From: Methanomassiliicoccaceae archaeon
Lineage (GTDB): Archaea > Thermoplasmatota > Thermoplasmata > Methanomassiliicoccales > Methanomethylophilaceae
Assembly (NCBI GenBank): GCA_016282555.1
Contig: JAEEKU010000049.1
Location: 1 to 27,588, forward strand
Direction of reading: 5' to 3'
Length of the DNA: 27,588 bases
Part shown: piece by piece, positions 8,481 through 15,255 of the stretch
Position numbering within the stretch: position 1 is the stretch's first letter
Layout: each line of letters begins with the position of its first letter
Program-made: the position numbers and the translations under genes
The notes under the pieces: generated by a model
What the model saw: only the letters and a program-made list of their open reading frames with translations
Told to the model about the DNA's origin: nothing
Databases searched by the model: none

Positions 8481-8484
8481 TAAT

Positions 8485-9411
8485 ATGCTGTACAAATCGA
8501 TAGAGGATACGATAGGCGGAACTCCCCTCGTGGAGCTGACGAAGATAGAGAAAGAGCAGAATCTGAAAGCCAGGCTGTTCGGGAAAGTCGAATTCTTCAA
8601 CCCCGCCGGCTCGATCAAAGACAGAATCGCGAAGGCGATGATCGACAAGCTGGAGGAGACGGGAAAGATAGGAAAGAACACGGTTCTCATAGAGCCCACC
8701 TCCGGAAACACCGGCATAGCTCTGGCCTCCATCGCGGCGGCCAAAGGATACCGCATCAAGATCGTCATGCCGGAGACGATGTCCGAGGAGAGGCGCAAAC
8801 TCATCCGCGCGTACGGGGCGGAACTCATCCTCACCGAGGGATCCAAAGGGATGAAGGGAGCCGTCCAGAAGGCGGAGGAGCTTTCGAAGGAGATTCCCGA
8901 CTCGGTCATTCCCGGCCAGTTCGTCAACCCGGCCAATCCGGAGATACACTTCAGGACCACCGGCCCGGAGATCTTCAGAGATCTTAACGGTAAAGCGGAC
9001 GTCCTCGTCGCCGGAGTGGGAACCGGGGGAACCATCTCGGGAACCGGAAAGTATCTCAAATTCATGAACCCCGGCACCGAAGTCGTGGCTGTGGAGCCCG
9101 CCGGATCCCCTGTGCTTTCGGAGGGAAGAAGCGGCCCCCACAAGATCCAGGGGATCGGAGCCGGATTCGTTCCGGACACCCTCGACACCGGGATTTGCGA
9201 CAGGATCATCAAGGTCTCGGACGAGGACGCCTTCGCCAACGGAAGGATGATCGGCCGCACCGAGGGCATTCTCGTGGGTATTTCGTCCGGAGCGGCACTG
9301 ACCGCGGCGCTGCAGCTCGCCAGAGATCCGAAGTACGAGGGAAAGAACATCGTGGTCATACTGCCTGACGGCGGGGAAAGATACCTTTCGACGCTTCTTT
9401 TCAGTGAGTGA
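8485..9411 (+). CDS. cysK: cysteine synthase (O-acetylserine sulfhydrylase)
   Basis: The 308-residue PLP enzyme replaces the acetyl group of O-acetylserine by sulfide. PLP-binding Lys45 lies in NPAGSIKDR; the TSGNTG substrate loop is at 72-77 and the phosphate-binding glycine loop (GTGGTISGTG) at 179-188. The C-terminus stops shortly after GGERYLSTLLF, shorter than the E. coli enzyme but common among compact relatives. It starts 4 nt after the metY stop, and GGATG in the overlap can serve as ribosome-binding site, so the two are translationally coupled. No cysE (serine acetyltransferase) lies in the window; O-phosphoserine as alternative substrate cannot be excluded. Confidence 0.92.
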   Translation: MLYKSIEDTIGGTPLVELTKIEKEQNLKARLFGKVEFFNPAGSIKDRIAKAMIDKLEETGKIGKNTVLIEPTSGNTGIALASIAAAKGYRIKIVMPETMSEERRKLIRAYGAELILTEGSKGMKGAVQKAEELSKEIPDSVIPGQFVNPANPEIHFRTTGPEIFRDLNGKADVLVAGVGTGGTISGTGKYLKFMNPGTEVVAVEPAGSPVLSEGRSGPHKIQGIGAGFVPDTLDTGICDRIIKVSDEDAFANGRMIGRTEGILVGISSGAALTAALQLARDPKYEGKNIVVILPDGGERYLSTLLFSE

Positions 9412-9412
9412 C

Positions 9413-9832
9413 ATGGGCTGCCTGATTTCGACCAAGGGGAGATACGCGCTGCGCATAATGATAGATCTCGCCGGAAACGGGCAGGGGTCGTACGTTCCCC
9501 TGAAAGAAATGGCCGAAAGACAGGATATTTCCCTGAAGTATCTGGAGTCCATAATGCCGAATCTGATCAAGTCCGGTCTGGTATCGGCGAGTCAGGGAAG
9601 AGGGGGCGGATACGCCCTCTCCAGGCCTGCGGAGGAGTACTCCATAGGGGAAATTCTGAAGGCGGCGGAGGGCGATCTGATCCCGGTGGCGTGCCTGGCG
9701 GACGGATACGTATGCCCCAGAGCGGATTCCTGCAGGACGCTTCCCGTCTGGAAGAAGCTCGACGGCATCATCGGGGATTATCTGGACCGGGTTCCGCTGT
9801 CCGAACTTCTTACGGAAGAAGAAACAATCTGA
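9413..9832 (+). CDS. Rrf2-family transcriptional regulator with three clustered cysteines
   Basis: The 139-residue protein opens with the Rrf2 signature (ISTKGRYALRIMIDLA), has the winged-helix recognition region ISLKYLESIMPNLIKSGLV and the wing GRGGGYALSRP. Cys94, Cys101 and Cys107 form C-x6-C-x5-C, close to the C-x5-C-x5-C of Fe-S-binding IscR-type members, so a cluster is possible. I prefer ATG 9413 over GTG 9404, because relatives begin just before the ISTKGRYAL block; the GTG would overlap cysK by 8 nt. Being last in metY-cysK-rrf2, it probably controls sulfur amino-acid genes, much as CymR does with CysK in Bacillus; this is an analogy, not a demonstrated function. Confidence 0.87.
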   Translation: MGCLISTKGRYALRIMIDLAGNGQGSYVPLKEMAERQDISLKYLESIMPNLIKSGLVSASQGRGGGYALSRPAEEYSIGEILKAAEGDLIPVACLADGYVCPRADSCRTLPVWKKLDGIIGDYLDRVPLSELLTEEETI

Positions 9833-11799
9833 GCTCCGGGAAGACCCGGAGTTTCTTCCGTTTCCGATTCTGTTCGCGCGGCCGGCTTTTCATCCGTTTT
9901 AAGCTTTTCCAGCGGCCTGAATCTGAGGGCGCGGGAAGAGTTCAGCACCGCGGCGATCATGACACCTACGTCCGCTATGATGGCGAACCACATATCCACA
10001 TACCCGGCGGCGGACAGCCCCAGGAACAGGAATTTTACCGCCAGAGTGAAAACGATGTTCTCGCGGATGATCCTCATCGTTTTTCTGGATATCTTTATGG
10101 ATTCCGCTATGCGTCTCGGGTCGTCGTCCATTATGACGACGTCGGAGGCTTCTATCGCGGCGTCCGATCCTATCGCTCCCATGGTGATCCCCACGTCCGC
10201 CCTCACCAGTGACGGAGCGTCGTTGATCCCGTCTCCTACGAAGATCACGGGGGAGTCCAACTCTTCCATGATGTCCTCGAGACGTGCCAGTTTGTCCTCC
10301 GGGAGAAGGCGGCTGTAAGCATGATCTATTCCTAACTGTCCGGAGACGTGCTCCGCCGTAGGCTCCGAATCCCCGGTCAGCATGTACGTCTTTTTTATTC
10401 CCGCGTCTTTCAAATCTTCGACGGATCTGCGGGATTCCGGTTTTATCGTATCCGAAACGCGGATGTTTCCCGCGTATTTCCCTCCGACGGCGACATGGAC
10501 GACGCTTCCGTGCCAGGATACCTCCGGATATTCCAGGCCGAGCTGCTCCATGAGTTTCCCGTTTCCCGCTGCCACCGGAATCCCGTCCACTTTCGCGACG
10601 ACTCCCTTTCCGGGAATATCCTCGGAATCCGTCACTCTGGATCTGTCTATGTCGGCTCCGTGAGCCCTGACCAGGCTGACCGCTATGGGGTGCGGGGAGG
10701 AGGATTCCGCGGCCGCGGCCAGCTCTATCAGCTTTTCCTGCGGCAGCCCGCAGCTGCTGACCTCCGACACTTCGAAAACTCCCTGCGTAAGGGTTCCGGT
10801 CTTGTCGAAAACCACGGTCTCCGCCGATGCCAGGAACTCTATGAAGTTGGATCCTTTGATCAGTATGCCCTCTCTGCTGGCCCCTCCGAGCCCGGCGAAG
10901 AATCCCAGCGGTATGCTTATCACCAGGGCGCACGGGCAGCTTATGACCAGGAACGTGAGCGCGCGGTAGATCCATTCGTGCAGCTCCGGATCGCCCCCTG
11001 CGAAGTATCCCGCCAGCGGGGGAACGCATGCCAGCATCACCGCGCAGGCTACCACGAACGGGGTGTAGTATCTGGCGAATCTGGTGATGAACGCTTCCGT
11101 CTTCGCCTTGCGGCTGCTGGCGTTCTCGACCAGATCCAGTATCTTCGATACGGCCGATTCTCCGAATTCCTTCGTAGTCCTTATTTTCAGAACTCCGGAC
11201 AGGTTTACGGAACCGCTGAGAACCTCGTCGCCGGGAAAAACGTCTCTGGGTATGCTCTCCCCGGTAAGGGCGGAGGTGTTCAGAGATGAGCTCCCTCCGG
11301 TCACGATCCCGTCTATGGGGATCCTCTCCCCGGGCCTGACAGTGATAACCGTCCCGATCTCCACCTCGTCGGGATCAACCTCTTCCAGAACCCCGTCCTT
11401 CTCCACCCATGCGCAGTCCGGGCGTATCTCCATGAGCTTGGATATGCTGGTTCTGCTCCTTTCGACGGCGAGCGCCTGGAAAAGCTCCCCGATCTGATAG
11501 AAGATCATGACGGCGACGGCTTCCTCGAAGTCTCCGGTATGAACCGCGCCGAGAATCATGGCTCCGATCGTGGCTATGGCCATGAGGACGTTTTCGTCCA
11601 GAGCCCTTCCGCGTACGATCCCTTTGAACGCCTTTATCAGAATGTCGTATCCGATGATCAGATACGGAACGAGGAAAAGCAGAAATTTAAACGGTTTGCC
11701 GTAAGCACCGGATTCCGCCGGGACAAGCGCGAACAATACCGTGAGAACGGACGCGGCTATGATCCTGTAAAGCATCCTGCGGTGCTTCTGTTTCATCAT
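9778..11799 (-). CDS. P1B-2-type heavy-metal (Zn/Cd/Pb) exporting ATPase
   Basis: The 673-residue P-type ATPase has all catalytic motifs: TGES (179-182), the metal-binding CPC in the membrane (288-290), phosphorylation site Asp332 in DKTGTLT, the His-Pro motif of P1B pumps (370-371), TGDS near 475 and GDGINDAP (522-529). Lys590 in the seventh and Asp610 in the eighth membrane segment match the ZntA group, so divalent Zn/Cd/Pb is the likely cargo rather than copper. There is no N-terminal HMA domain; that domain is the separate gene just upstream, which ends 6 nt before this start, with GAGGAGAG as ribosome-binding site. The last 35 residues are a polar tail unlike the family, and its coding end overlaps the 3' end of the convergent rrf2 gene by 55 bp. 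Confidence 0.93.
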   Translation of the reverse strand: MMKQKHRRMLYRIIAASVLTVLFALVPAESGAYGKPFKFLLFLVPYLIIGYDILIKAFKGIVRGRALDENVLMAIATIGAMILGAVHTGDFEEAVAVMIFYQIGELFQALAVERSRTSISKLMEIRPDCAWVEKDGVLEEVDPDEVEIGTVITVRPGERIPIDGIVTGGSSSLNTSALTGESIPRDVFPGDEVLSGSVNLSGVLKIRTTKEFGESAVSKILDLVENASSRKAKTEAFITRFARYYTPFVVACAVMLACVPPLAGYFAGGDPELHEWIYRALTFLVISCPCALVISIPLGFFAGLGGASREGILIKGSNFIEFLASAETVVFDKTGTLTQGVFEVSEVSSCGLPQEKLIELAAAAESSSPHPIAVSLVRAHGADIDRSRVTDSEDIPGKGVVAKVDGIPVAAGNGKLMEQLGLEYPEVSWHGSVVHVAVGGKYAGNIRVSDTIKPESRRSVEDLKDAGIKKTYMLTGDSEPTAEHVSGQLGIDHAYSRLLPEDKLARLEDIMEELDSPVIFVGDGINDAPSLVRADVGITMGAIGSDAAIEASDVVIMDDDPRRIAESIKISRKTMRIIRENIVFTLAVKFLFLGLSAAGYVDMWFAIIADVGVMIAAVLNSSRALRFRPLEKLKTDEKPAARTESETEETPGLPGAQIVSSSVRSSDSGTRSR
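9834..9857 (+). terminator. hairpin and T-rich run after rrf2
   Basis: CTCCGGG-AAGA-CCCGGAG is followed by TTTCTT, two bases after the rrf2 stop. It lies inside the coding sequence for the polar C-terminal tail of the ATPase on the other strand. The stem is perfect over seven base pairs, so an accidental origin is unlikely. Confidence 0.6.
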
Positions 11800-11805
11800 C
11801 TCTCC

Positions 11806-12024
11806 TCAGAGCTCTATATCGCAGTCGCTCTCGACTTTTTTGCAGTTTTTGAGGACCTGTTTCATCACGGCTCCGGGATCGGCGCCGTCCTCGAAGGTCA
11901 CGGACATCTTCTGCATCACGAAATTGACCGACGCGTCCGCCACGCCCTGCGTTTTTTTAGCGGCTTCCTCCATTTTCAGAGCGCAGTTAGCGCAGTCTAC
12001 TTCGATTTTGTAATTTTTCTTCAT
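11806..12024 (-). CDS. stand-alone HMA heavy-metal-binding domain protein
   Basis: The 72-residue protein is a single HMA (ferredoxin-like) domain. The metal site is Cys11-Ala-Asn-Cys14, preceded by Asp10, in the DCxxC arrangement of the first HMA domain of ZntA/CadA pumps, which suits divalent soft metals. More cysteines (NCKKVESDCD) sit near the C-terminus. It lies directly before the ATPase, whose own HMA domain is missing, so it probably acts as a detached metal-delivering or regulatory domain. GGAGGG at 12030-12035 is a good ribosome-binding site, and the ArsR-type operator lies just upstream. Confidence 0.88.
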   Translation of the reverse strand: MKKNYKIEVDCANCALKMEEAAKKTQGVADASVNFVMQKMSVTFEDGADPGAVMKQVLKNCKKVESDCDIEL

Positions 12025-12037
12025 CGTATCCCTCCGT

Positions 12038-12067
12038 CGATTAAATGATTAAACACTTATTTAATCG
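12038..12067. promoter_or_regulatory. ArsR/SmtB-type operator between metal-pump operon and its regulator
   Basis: Three copies of the heptamer GATTAAA are seen: direct at 12039-12045 and 12047-12053, inverted (TTTAATC) at 12060-12066. The outer arms give a perfect 9-bp inverted repeat (CGATTAAAT / ATTTAATCG, 12038-12046 and 12059-12067); the inner arms give a 7-bp repeat with a 6-bp spacer. AT-rich palindromes of this kind are the known binding sites of SmtB/CadC-type repressors. The site lies 14 bp upstream of the HMA gene start and just ahead of the arsR TATA box, so one dimer could control both directions. Confidence 0.75.
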
Positions 12068-12079
12068 TAATGAACGGCA

Positions 12080-12090
12080 TGTATATAATA
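12080..12090 (+). promoter_or_regulatory. TATA box for the arsR-type gene
   Basis: TGTATATAATA lies about 30-40 bp before the chosen ATG at 12120. That position supports this start over the ATG at 12045, which would lie upstream of the promoter and inside the operator. Confidence 0.6.
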
Positions 12091-12119
12091 CCTCATACCT
12101 GAATCACCTCCCGGTTCCT

Positions 12120-12824
12120 ATGCCAGGCATTCCCCACGATCACGGAGACATGAGAGAAATCGAAGAGTTCAGGGAGTTCTTCCGGAAAAACAGCGATTTC
12201 GACGAAGTTTCCAGGGTGCTGTACGAAATGGCCGACGGGACCCGCATGAGAATCTTCTGGCTCCTGTGCCATTACGAGGGCTGCGTCAACAACATCTCTG
12301 CTATAATCGGAATGTCCAGCCCCGCCGTGTCGCATCATCTCCGCTCCCTCAAATCCGCGGGGCTGATTCAGAGCCGGAGAGAGGGAAAAGAGGTCTATTA
12401 CAAAGCGGTGGATTCCGATGCGGCCAGATACCTTCACGGGATGATAGAGGATCTTACGGAGCTGTCCTGTCCCCGCGGACGATCAGAACACTCCGCCTTT
12501 GGCTTTGAATTCCGGCTCCTTCCCGGATGCTTTGATCTCTCTGGGCTTTACGGAGGAGTCAGCGCGGAACCCCTGGCATATGACGTACATCTCCGAGGAT
12601 GTCGGTCTGGAAGCGTCAGGAGAGTGCACTTTGACGGACTGGAACCTGCGTTCGGCCGCGCGGAGAAGGGAATTCATCATGTCTCCCATGAACACTTTCA
12701 TCACCAGTTTCCCCTCTTTCTTAAGGATGCGGTCGCAGACGTCCAGCGCGTACATGCACAGCTCCACGGATCTGGCGTGATCCATGCTGTAGTGGCCGGC
12801 GATGTTCGGGGCCATATCGGATAA
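12120..12824 (+). CDS. ArsR/SmtB-family metal-responsive regulator, reading frame abnormally extended
   Basis: Residues 1-118 are a normal ArsR-family repressor: winged helix with NISAIIGMSSPAVSHHLRSL as recognition region and REGKEVYYK as the wing. Possible metal ligands are HDH near residue 6-8, Cys50 and Cys55 next to helix 3, and Cys117. It is divergent from the HMA/P-type ATPase genes and is their probable repressor. Relatives end near residue 115-125, but this frame has no stop and runs another 116 codons antisense through the 3' half of rlmE (342 bp overlap). The extension looks like antisense sequence rather than a domain. One extra C in the CCCC at about 12472 would give a stop at 12508, so a frameshift or sequencing error is likely; the true gene probably ends near 12475-12510. 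Confidence 0.8.
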   Translation: MPGIPHDHGDMREIEEFREFFRKNSDFDEVSRVLYEMADGTRMRIFWLLCHYEGCVNNISAIIGMSSPAVSHHLRSLKSAGLIQSRREGKEVYYKAVDSDAARYLHGMIEDLTELSCPRGRSEHSAFGFEFRLLPGCFDLSGLYGGVSAEPLAYDVHLRGCRSGSVRRVHFDGLEPAFGRAEKGIHHVSHEHFHHQFPLFLKDAVADVQRVHAQLHGSGVIHAVVAGDVRGHIG

Positions 12825-13208
12825 GACCACGTCCGCTTTTCCGCCGAACCTTTTCAGGAGTTCGATCATGGTGGAGTCTTCGGTTATGTCCCCGATGAAA
12901 GTCTCGGTTCCCTCCAGCGGTTTTATGTATCTCAGATCGACCCCGACTACCTTCCCGCCGGGCCAGGTTCTGTCTCTGGCGACCTGAAGCCATCCTCCGG
13001 GACAGGCCCCGAGATCCGCTACGGAATCGCCCGGGCTGAAGATGCCGAATCTGTCATCGATCTGTATGAGTTTGAAGGATGCTCTGGAGCGGTAGTTGAG
13101 TTTCTTGGCGAGTTTGTAATAATGCTCGTTCTTCCTCTCCGCAACCCAGCGATCGTGCAGGTCTGCCATGGCCGTATGATGGGATTCCCGTATAACAGTA
13201 TTTTCCAT
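12483..13208 (-). CDS. rlmE: RlmE/FtsJ-family 2'-O-ribose rRNA methyltransferase
   Basis: The 241-residue protein transfers methyl from SAM to a ribose 2'-hydroxyl, in this family of the large-subunit rRNA. The SAM-binding motif is VADLGACPGGW (63-73), and the catalytic K-D-K-E tetrad is visible as Lys46 (RASFKL), Asp131 (LSDMAPN), Lys171 (LVMKVF) and Glu206 (SSEMYVI). The C-terminal 25 residues are a polar tail. The start may be 13208 or the internal ATG at 13169, which is closer to the N-terminus of relatives (RW.AERK.EHYYKLAKK); neither has a clear ribosome-binding site. It is divergent from purM. Confidence 0.9.
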   Translation of the reverse strand: MENTVIRESHHTAMADLHDRWVAERKNEHYYKLAKKLNYRSRASFKLIQIDDRFGIFSPGDSVADLGACPGGWLQVARDRTWPGGKVVGVDLRYIKPLEGTETFIGDITEDSTMIELLKRFGGKADVVLSDMAPNIAGHYSMDHARSVELCMYALDVCDRILKKEGKLVMKVFMGDMMNSLLRAAERRFQSVKVHSPDASRPTSSEMYVICQGFRADSSVKPREIKASGKEPEFKAKGGVF

Positions 13209-13257
13209 CCGGACGCGCCTGCTGAAACAGATAGTTCCGGCCGGAGCTCTGCGCTTA

Positions 13258-13267
13258 GTATAATAAG
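13258..13267 (+). promoter_or_regulatory. TATA box for purM
   Basis: GTATAATAAG lies about 30-39 bp before the purM ATG at 13297, which predicts a leader of roughly 10 nt. The same AT-rich stretch read on the other strand (TTATTATAC) is about 50 bp ahead of the rlmE start and could serve it too. Confidence 0.5.
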
Positions 13268-13296
13268 AACCGATCGCATTCCCGTTCCCGGTAGAA

Positions 13297-14313
13297 ATGA
13301 GCGGTTGGACCTATGCCAAATCCGGAGTCGATATTGATCGGAAATCCAGCGCGATCAAGGCGCTGGTTGACGAGATCGGATACAGAAGGGAGGGAATTGG
13401 CCGGAGCCTCCGCATCCCCGGGCTTTTCGCCAGCCTTATGGATTTCGGGGACAAGTATATCACGATGGCTACCGACGGCGTCGGATCCAAGCTTCTGATC
13501 GCCGAGGCTCTGAACAAGTGGGATACCGTGGGCATCGACTGCATCGCCATGAACGTTAACGACACGATCTGCGTCAACGCGGAGCCGGTTTCGTTTGTGG
13601 ATTACATAGCTATCGACAAACCCGACGACGGGATCACCAAATCCATCGGGATCGGGCTTCAGAAGGGCGCCGAATTATCCAATATGGAGATAGTCGGGGG
13701 AGAGATAGCCGTCCTCCCGGAGCTGGTGAAAGGCATCGATCTGTCGGGAACCTGCCTCGGATACGTCGCCAAAGACAGGATAATAACCGGGGAGAACTGT
13801 CAGAAGGGCGATCTGATCGTATCCCTGAGATCGTCCGGCATACACTCCAACGGGCTGACCCTGGCGAGAAAGATCGTGGAATCCAATAATATCACTTATA
13901 CCGAGAGGATTTCCGGGCTGGAGAAGAGCATCGGAGAGGAGCTTCTCACCCCCACCGAGATCTACGTTAAGCAGGTTCTCGCGATTACCTCCGCGCACGA
14001 GGTTCACGGTCTGGTCGACATAACAGGAGGGGGGCTCAGAAACATTCTCAGAATGAGAAAGGGGCTGAGATACGTCATCTCCGATCCGGTCAGGCCCGCC
14101 CCGGTATTCGAGAAACTCGTAGAACTGGGGGGCGTGGACGCCAAAGAGGCGTACCAGACGTTCAACATGAGCATGGGATTCTCGATAATCGCGCCGGAGA
14201 GAGAGGCCGAAGCCATAGTCTCGGAATATGCGAACGCGGAGATCGTCGGACGCGCCGAAGAGGGCAACGGGGTTTATCTGGAGCCGGAGAAGATCCTGTA
14301 CGACCGTTACTGA
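13297..14313 (+). CDS. purM: phosphoribosylformylglycinamidine cyclo-ligase (AIR synthase)
   Basis: The 338-residue protein makes 5-aminoimidazole ribotide in purine synthesis. It starts with the family block YAKSGVDID, followed by MATDGVGSKL (57-66), GIDCIAMNVND, the GGEIAVLPE loop, SSGIHSNGLTLAR, and HGLVDITGGGLRNI. These span the N-terminal ATP-binding half and the C-terminal half of the AIRS fold. Length is normal. No other pur gene lies in the window. Its stop overlaps that of the convergent DUF531 gene by 7 bp. Confidence 0.94.
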   Translation: MSGWTYAKSGVDIDRKSSAIKALVDEIGYRREGIGRSLRIPGLFASLMDFGDKYITMATDGVGSKLLIAEALNKWDTVGIDCIAMNVNDTICVNAEPVSFVDYIAIDKPDDGITKSIGIGLQKGAELSNMEIVGGEIAVLPELVKGIDLSGTCLGYVAKDRIITGENCQKGDLIVSLRSSGIHSNGLTLARKIVESNNITYTERISGLEKSIGEELLTPTEIYVKQVLAITSAHEVHGLVDITGGGLRNILRMRKGLRYVISDPVRPAPVFEKLVELGGVDAKEAYQTFNMSMGFSIIAPEREAEAIVSEYANAEIVGRAEEGNGVYLEPEKILYDRY

Positions 14314-14846
14314 TCGATAAACGAGTGCAGAGCCCCGCACACCGCTCCCATCGCCGCGCAGGTTTCCAGGGAATACCCTCCGCCGGTCACATCGAAGTTG
14401 AGCTTCGGGATCTTCATGACGTCCCTGGGGACTCCCCGGGGGCCGATTCCGAAAACCAGGAGGACGCTCTGCCCTCCCAGCACCATATCGGAGATGCCTC
14501 TGGCGGTTACCGATCTGGATTTATCCGGGCGGCAGGTGGTCAGAACGGGGATTCCCAGCTGGGGAGGGAAGCCCTTGGAGGGATACGGGAAAGACTGGAA
14601 TCTCCCGGAACCGGCCAGTTCCACGAAGTAATCTCCGTGGTGCCCGATGCTGGTGGTCCCTGCGATCCAGTTCGCTACCTCGACCGGCGTGCGGGCGTCC
14701 TCGGGAACCGGGAATCCGAAAAGGCAGAGGTTCATGCTGAACGCTTCGGCCAGATCCCCGGCCCTGGCGATCACCCTTCTGTGGGGTTCCCTGAAATTCT
14801 GATCGTAGGAGTTGTACAGGCCGATGGTGATTCTTCCGGTTCCCAT
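14307..14846 (-). CDS. DUF531 family archaeal protein
   Basis: The 179-residue protein begins RITIGLYNSYDQ and continues with ARAGDLAEAFSMNLCLFGFP, the typical opening of DUF531, a family known almost only from archaea and of unproven function. The later Gly-rich stretch (LLVFGIGPRGVPRDVM) and the C-terminal GGGYSLETCAAMGA resemble the knotted C-terminal portion of SPOUT-type methyltransferases; I offer this as a hint only. A strong ribosome-binding site (GGAGGA) lies 8 nt ahead of the ATG, inside the end of the upstream small gene, so the two are probably co-transcribed. Confidence 0.85.
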   Translation of the reverse strand: MGTGRITIGLYNSYDQNFREPHRRVIARAGDLAEAFSMNLCLFGFPVPEDARTPVEVANWIAGTTSIGHHGDYFVELAGSGRFQSFPYPSKGFPPQLGIPVLTTCRPDKSRSVTARGISDMVLGGQSVLLVFGIGPRGVPRDVMKIPKLNFDVTGGGYSLETCAAMGAVCGALHSFIDQ

Positions 14847-15001
14847 CGCTGCTTCCTCCTGCCGACGATGGCGTAAGCGTCGCCGTCCATAAAGATCTCG
14901 TAGTCCGGATACTCGGATTTGAGTCTCTCGATCTCCGCGAGCAGCTCAGAAATTTTGAGTTCGCAGGTGCGGATGTCGATGAGAACAATGTCAGTATCCA
15001 A
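14771..15001 (-). CDS. small conserved-looking hypothetical protein
   Basis: From the TTG at 15001 the product is 76 residues, starting (M)DTDIVLIDIRTCELK, with a heptad-like helix (ISELLAEIERLKSEYP) and a beta-type segment DYEIFMDGDAYAIVGRRK. It reads as a compact alpha/beta protein, not a shadow frame. I do not recognise a family. Its last 25 codons overlap the start of the DUF531 gene in another frame. An ATG at 15031 in the same frame is formed by the last base of the encoded tRNA-Phe CCA plus TG; starting there would overlap the tRNA, so I prefer TTG, which has a purine-rich AGGACGGGGG ahead of it. Confidence 0.6.
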   Translation of the reverse strand: MDTDIVLIDIRTCELKISELLAEIERLKSEYPDYEIFMDGDAYAIVGRRKQRWEPEESPSACTTPTIRISGNPTEG

Positions 15002-15030
15002 AGGGACCCCCGTCCTTTCAGTAGAAATCA

Positions 15031-15106
15031 TGGTGCCGTGAGCCGGGCTCGAACCAGCGACTTCAAGATCTTCAGTCTTGCACTCTCCCAACTGAGTTAC
15101 CACGGC
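15031..15106 (-). tRNA. tRNA-Phe (anticodon GAA), CCA encoded
   Basis: All arms fold. The acceptor stem pairs GCCGTGG with TCACGGC (one G-U), the D stem is ACTC/GAGT, the anticodon stem CAAGA/TCTTG encloses CTGAAGA with anticodon GAA, and the T stem GCTGG/CCGGC (one G-U) encloses TTCGAGC. The discriminator is A and CCA is encoded. Length is 76 nt; no intron is seen. Confidence 0.97.
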
Positions 15107-15131
15107 GTAAATCTCCGCATGAAAAACTTGG

Positions 15132-15140
15132 TTATAAATA
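15132..15140 (-). promoter_or_regulatory. TATA box for tRNA-Phe
   Basis: Read on the minus strand, TATTTATAA lies 26-34 bp before the first tRNA base, the usual archaeal distance. Confidence 0.6.
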
Positions 15141-15214
15141 TTGTGTTTGGAGCATATTTCCGCCAGACCATCCCGGGCGGCCGGAGGGCCGGGAATACGG
15201 CTCCCTATTCTCAA

Positions 15215-15224
15215 CTTATAAGTA
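15215..15224 (+). promoter_or_regulatory. TATA box for the ilvH-like/ilvE operon
   Basis: CTTATAAGTA lies about 32-41 bp before the ATG at 15256, predicting transcription start around 15243-15248. AGGTG at 15247-15251 could serve as ribosome-binding site. Between this box and the tRNA promoter is only an imperfect GC-rich inverted repeat (about 15173-15196). Confidence 0.5.
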
Positions 15225-15255
15225 TCTGAGCATAGGTTAGCCGTCAGGTGCAGTC

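Noticed and set aside
7158..9359. 733-codon open frame on the minus strand across metY and cysK
   Set aside because: Fully antisense to two certain enzymes; low complexity and no recognisable domain.
12045..12119. Upstream ATG as start of the arsR-type gene
   Set aside because: It would lie inside the operator and upstream of the TATA box at 12080; the 25 extra residues show no family similarity.
15173..15196. GC-rich imperfect inverted repeat (TCCCGG ... CCGGGA) between tRNA and the ilvH-like gene
   Set aside because: It lies upstream of the ilvH TATA box and downstream of nothing transcribed towards it; only six paired bases are perfect. Not enough for a terminator or riboswitch call.
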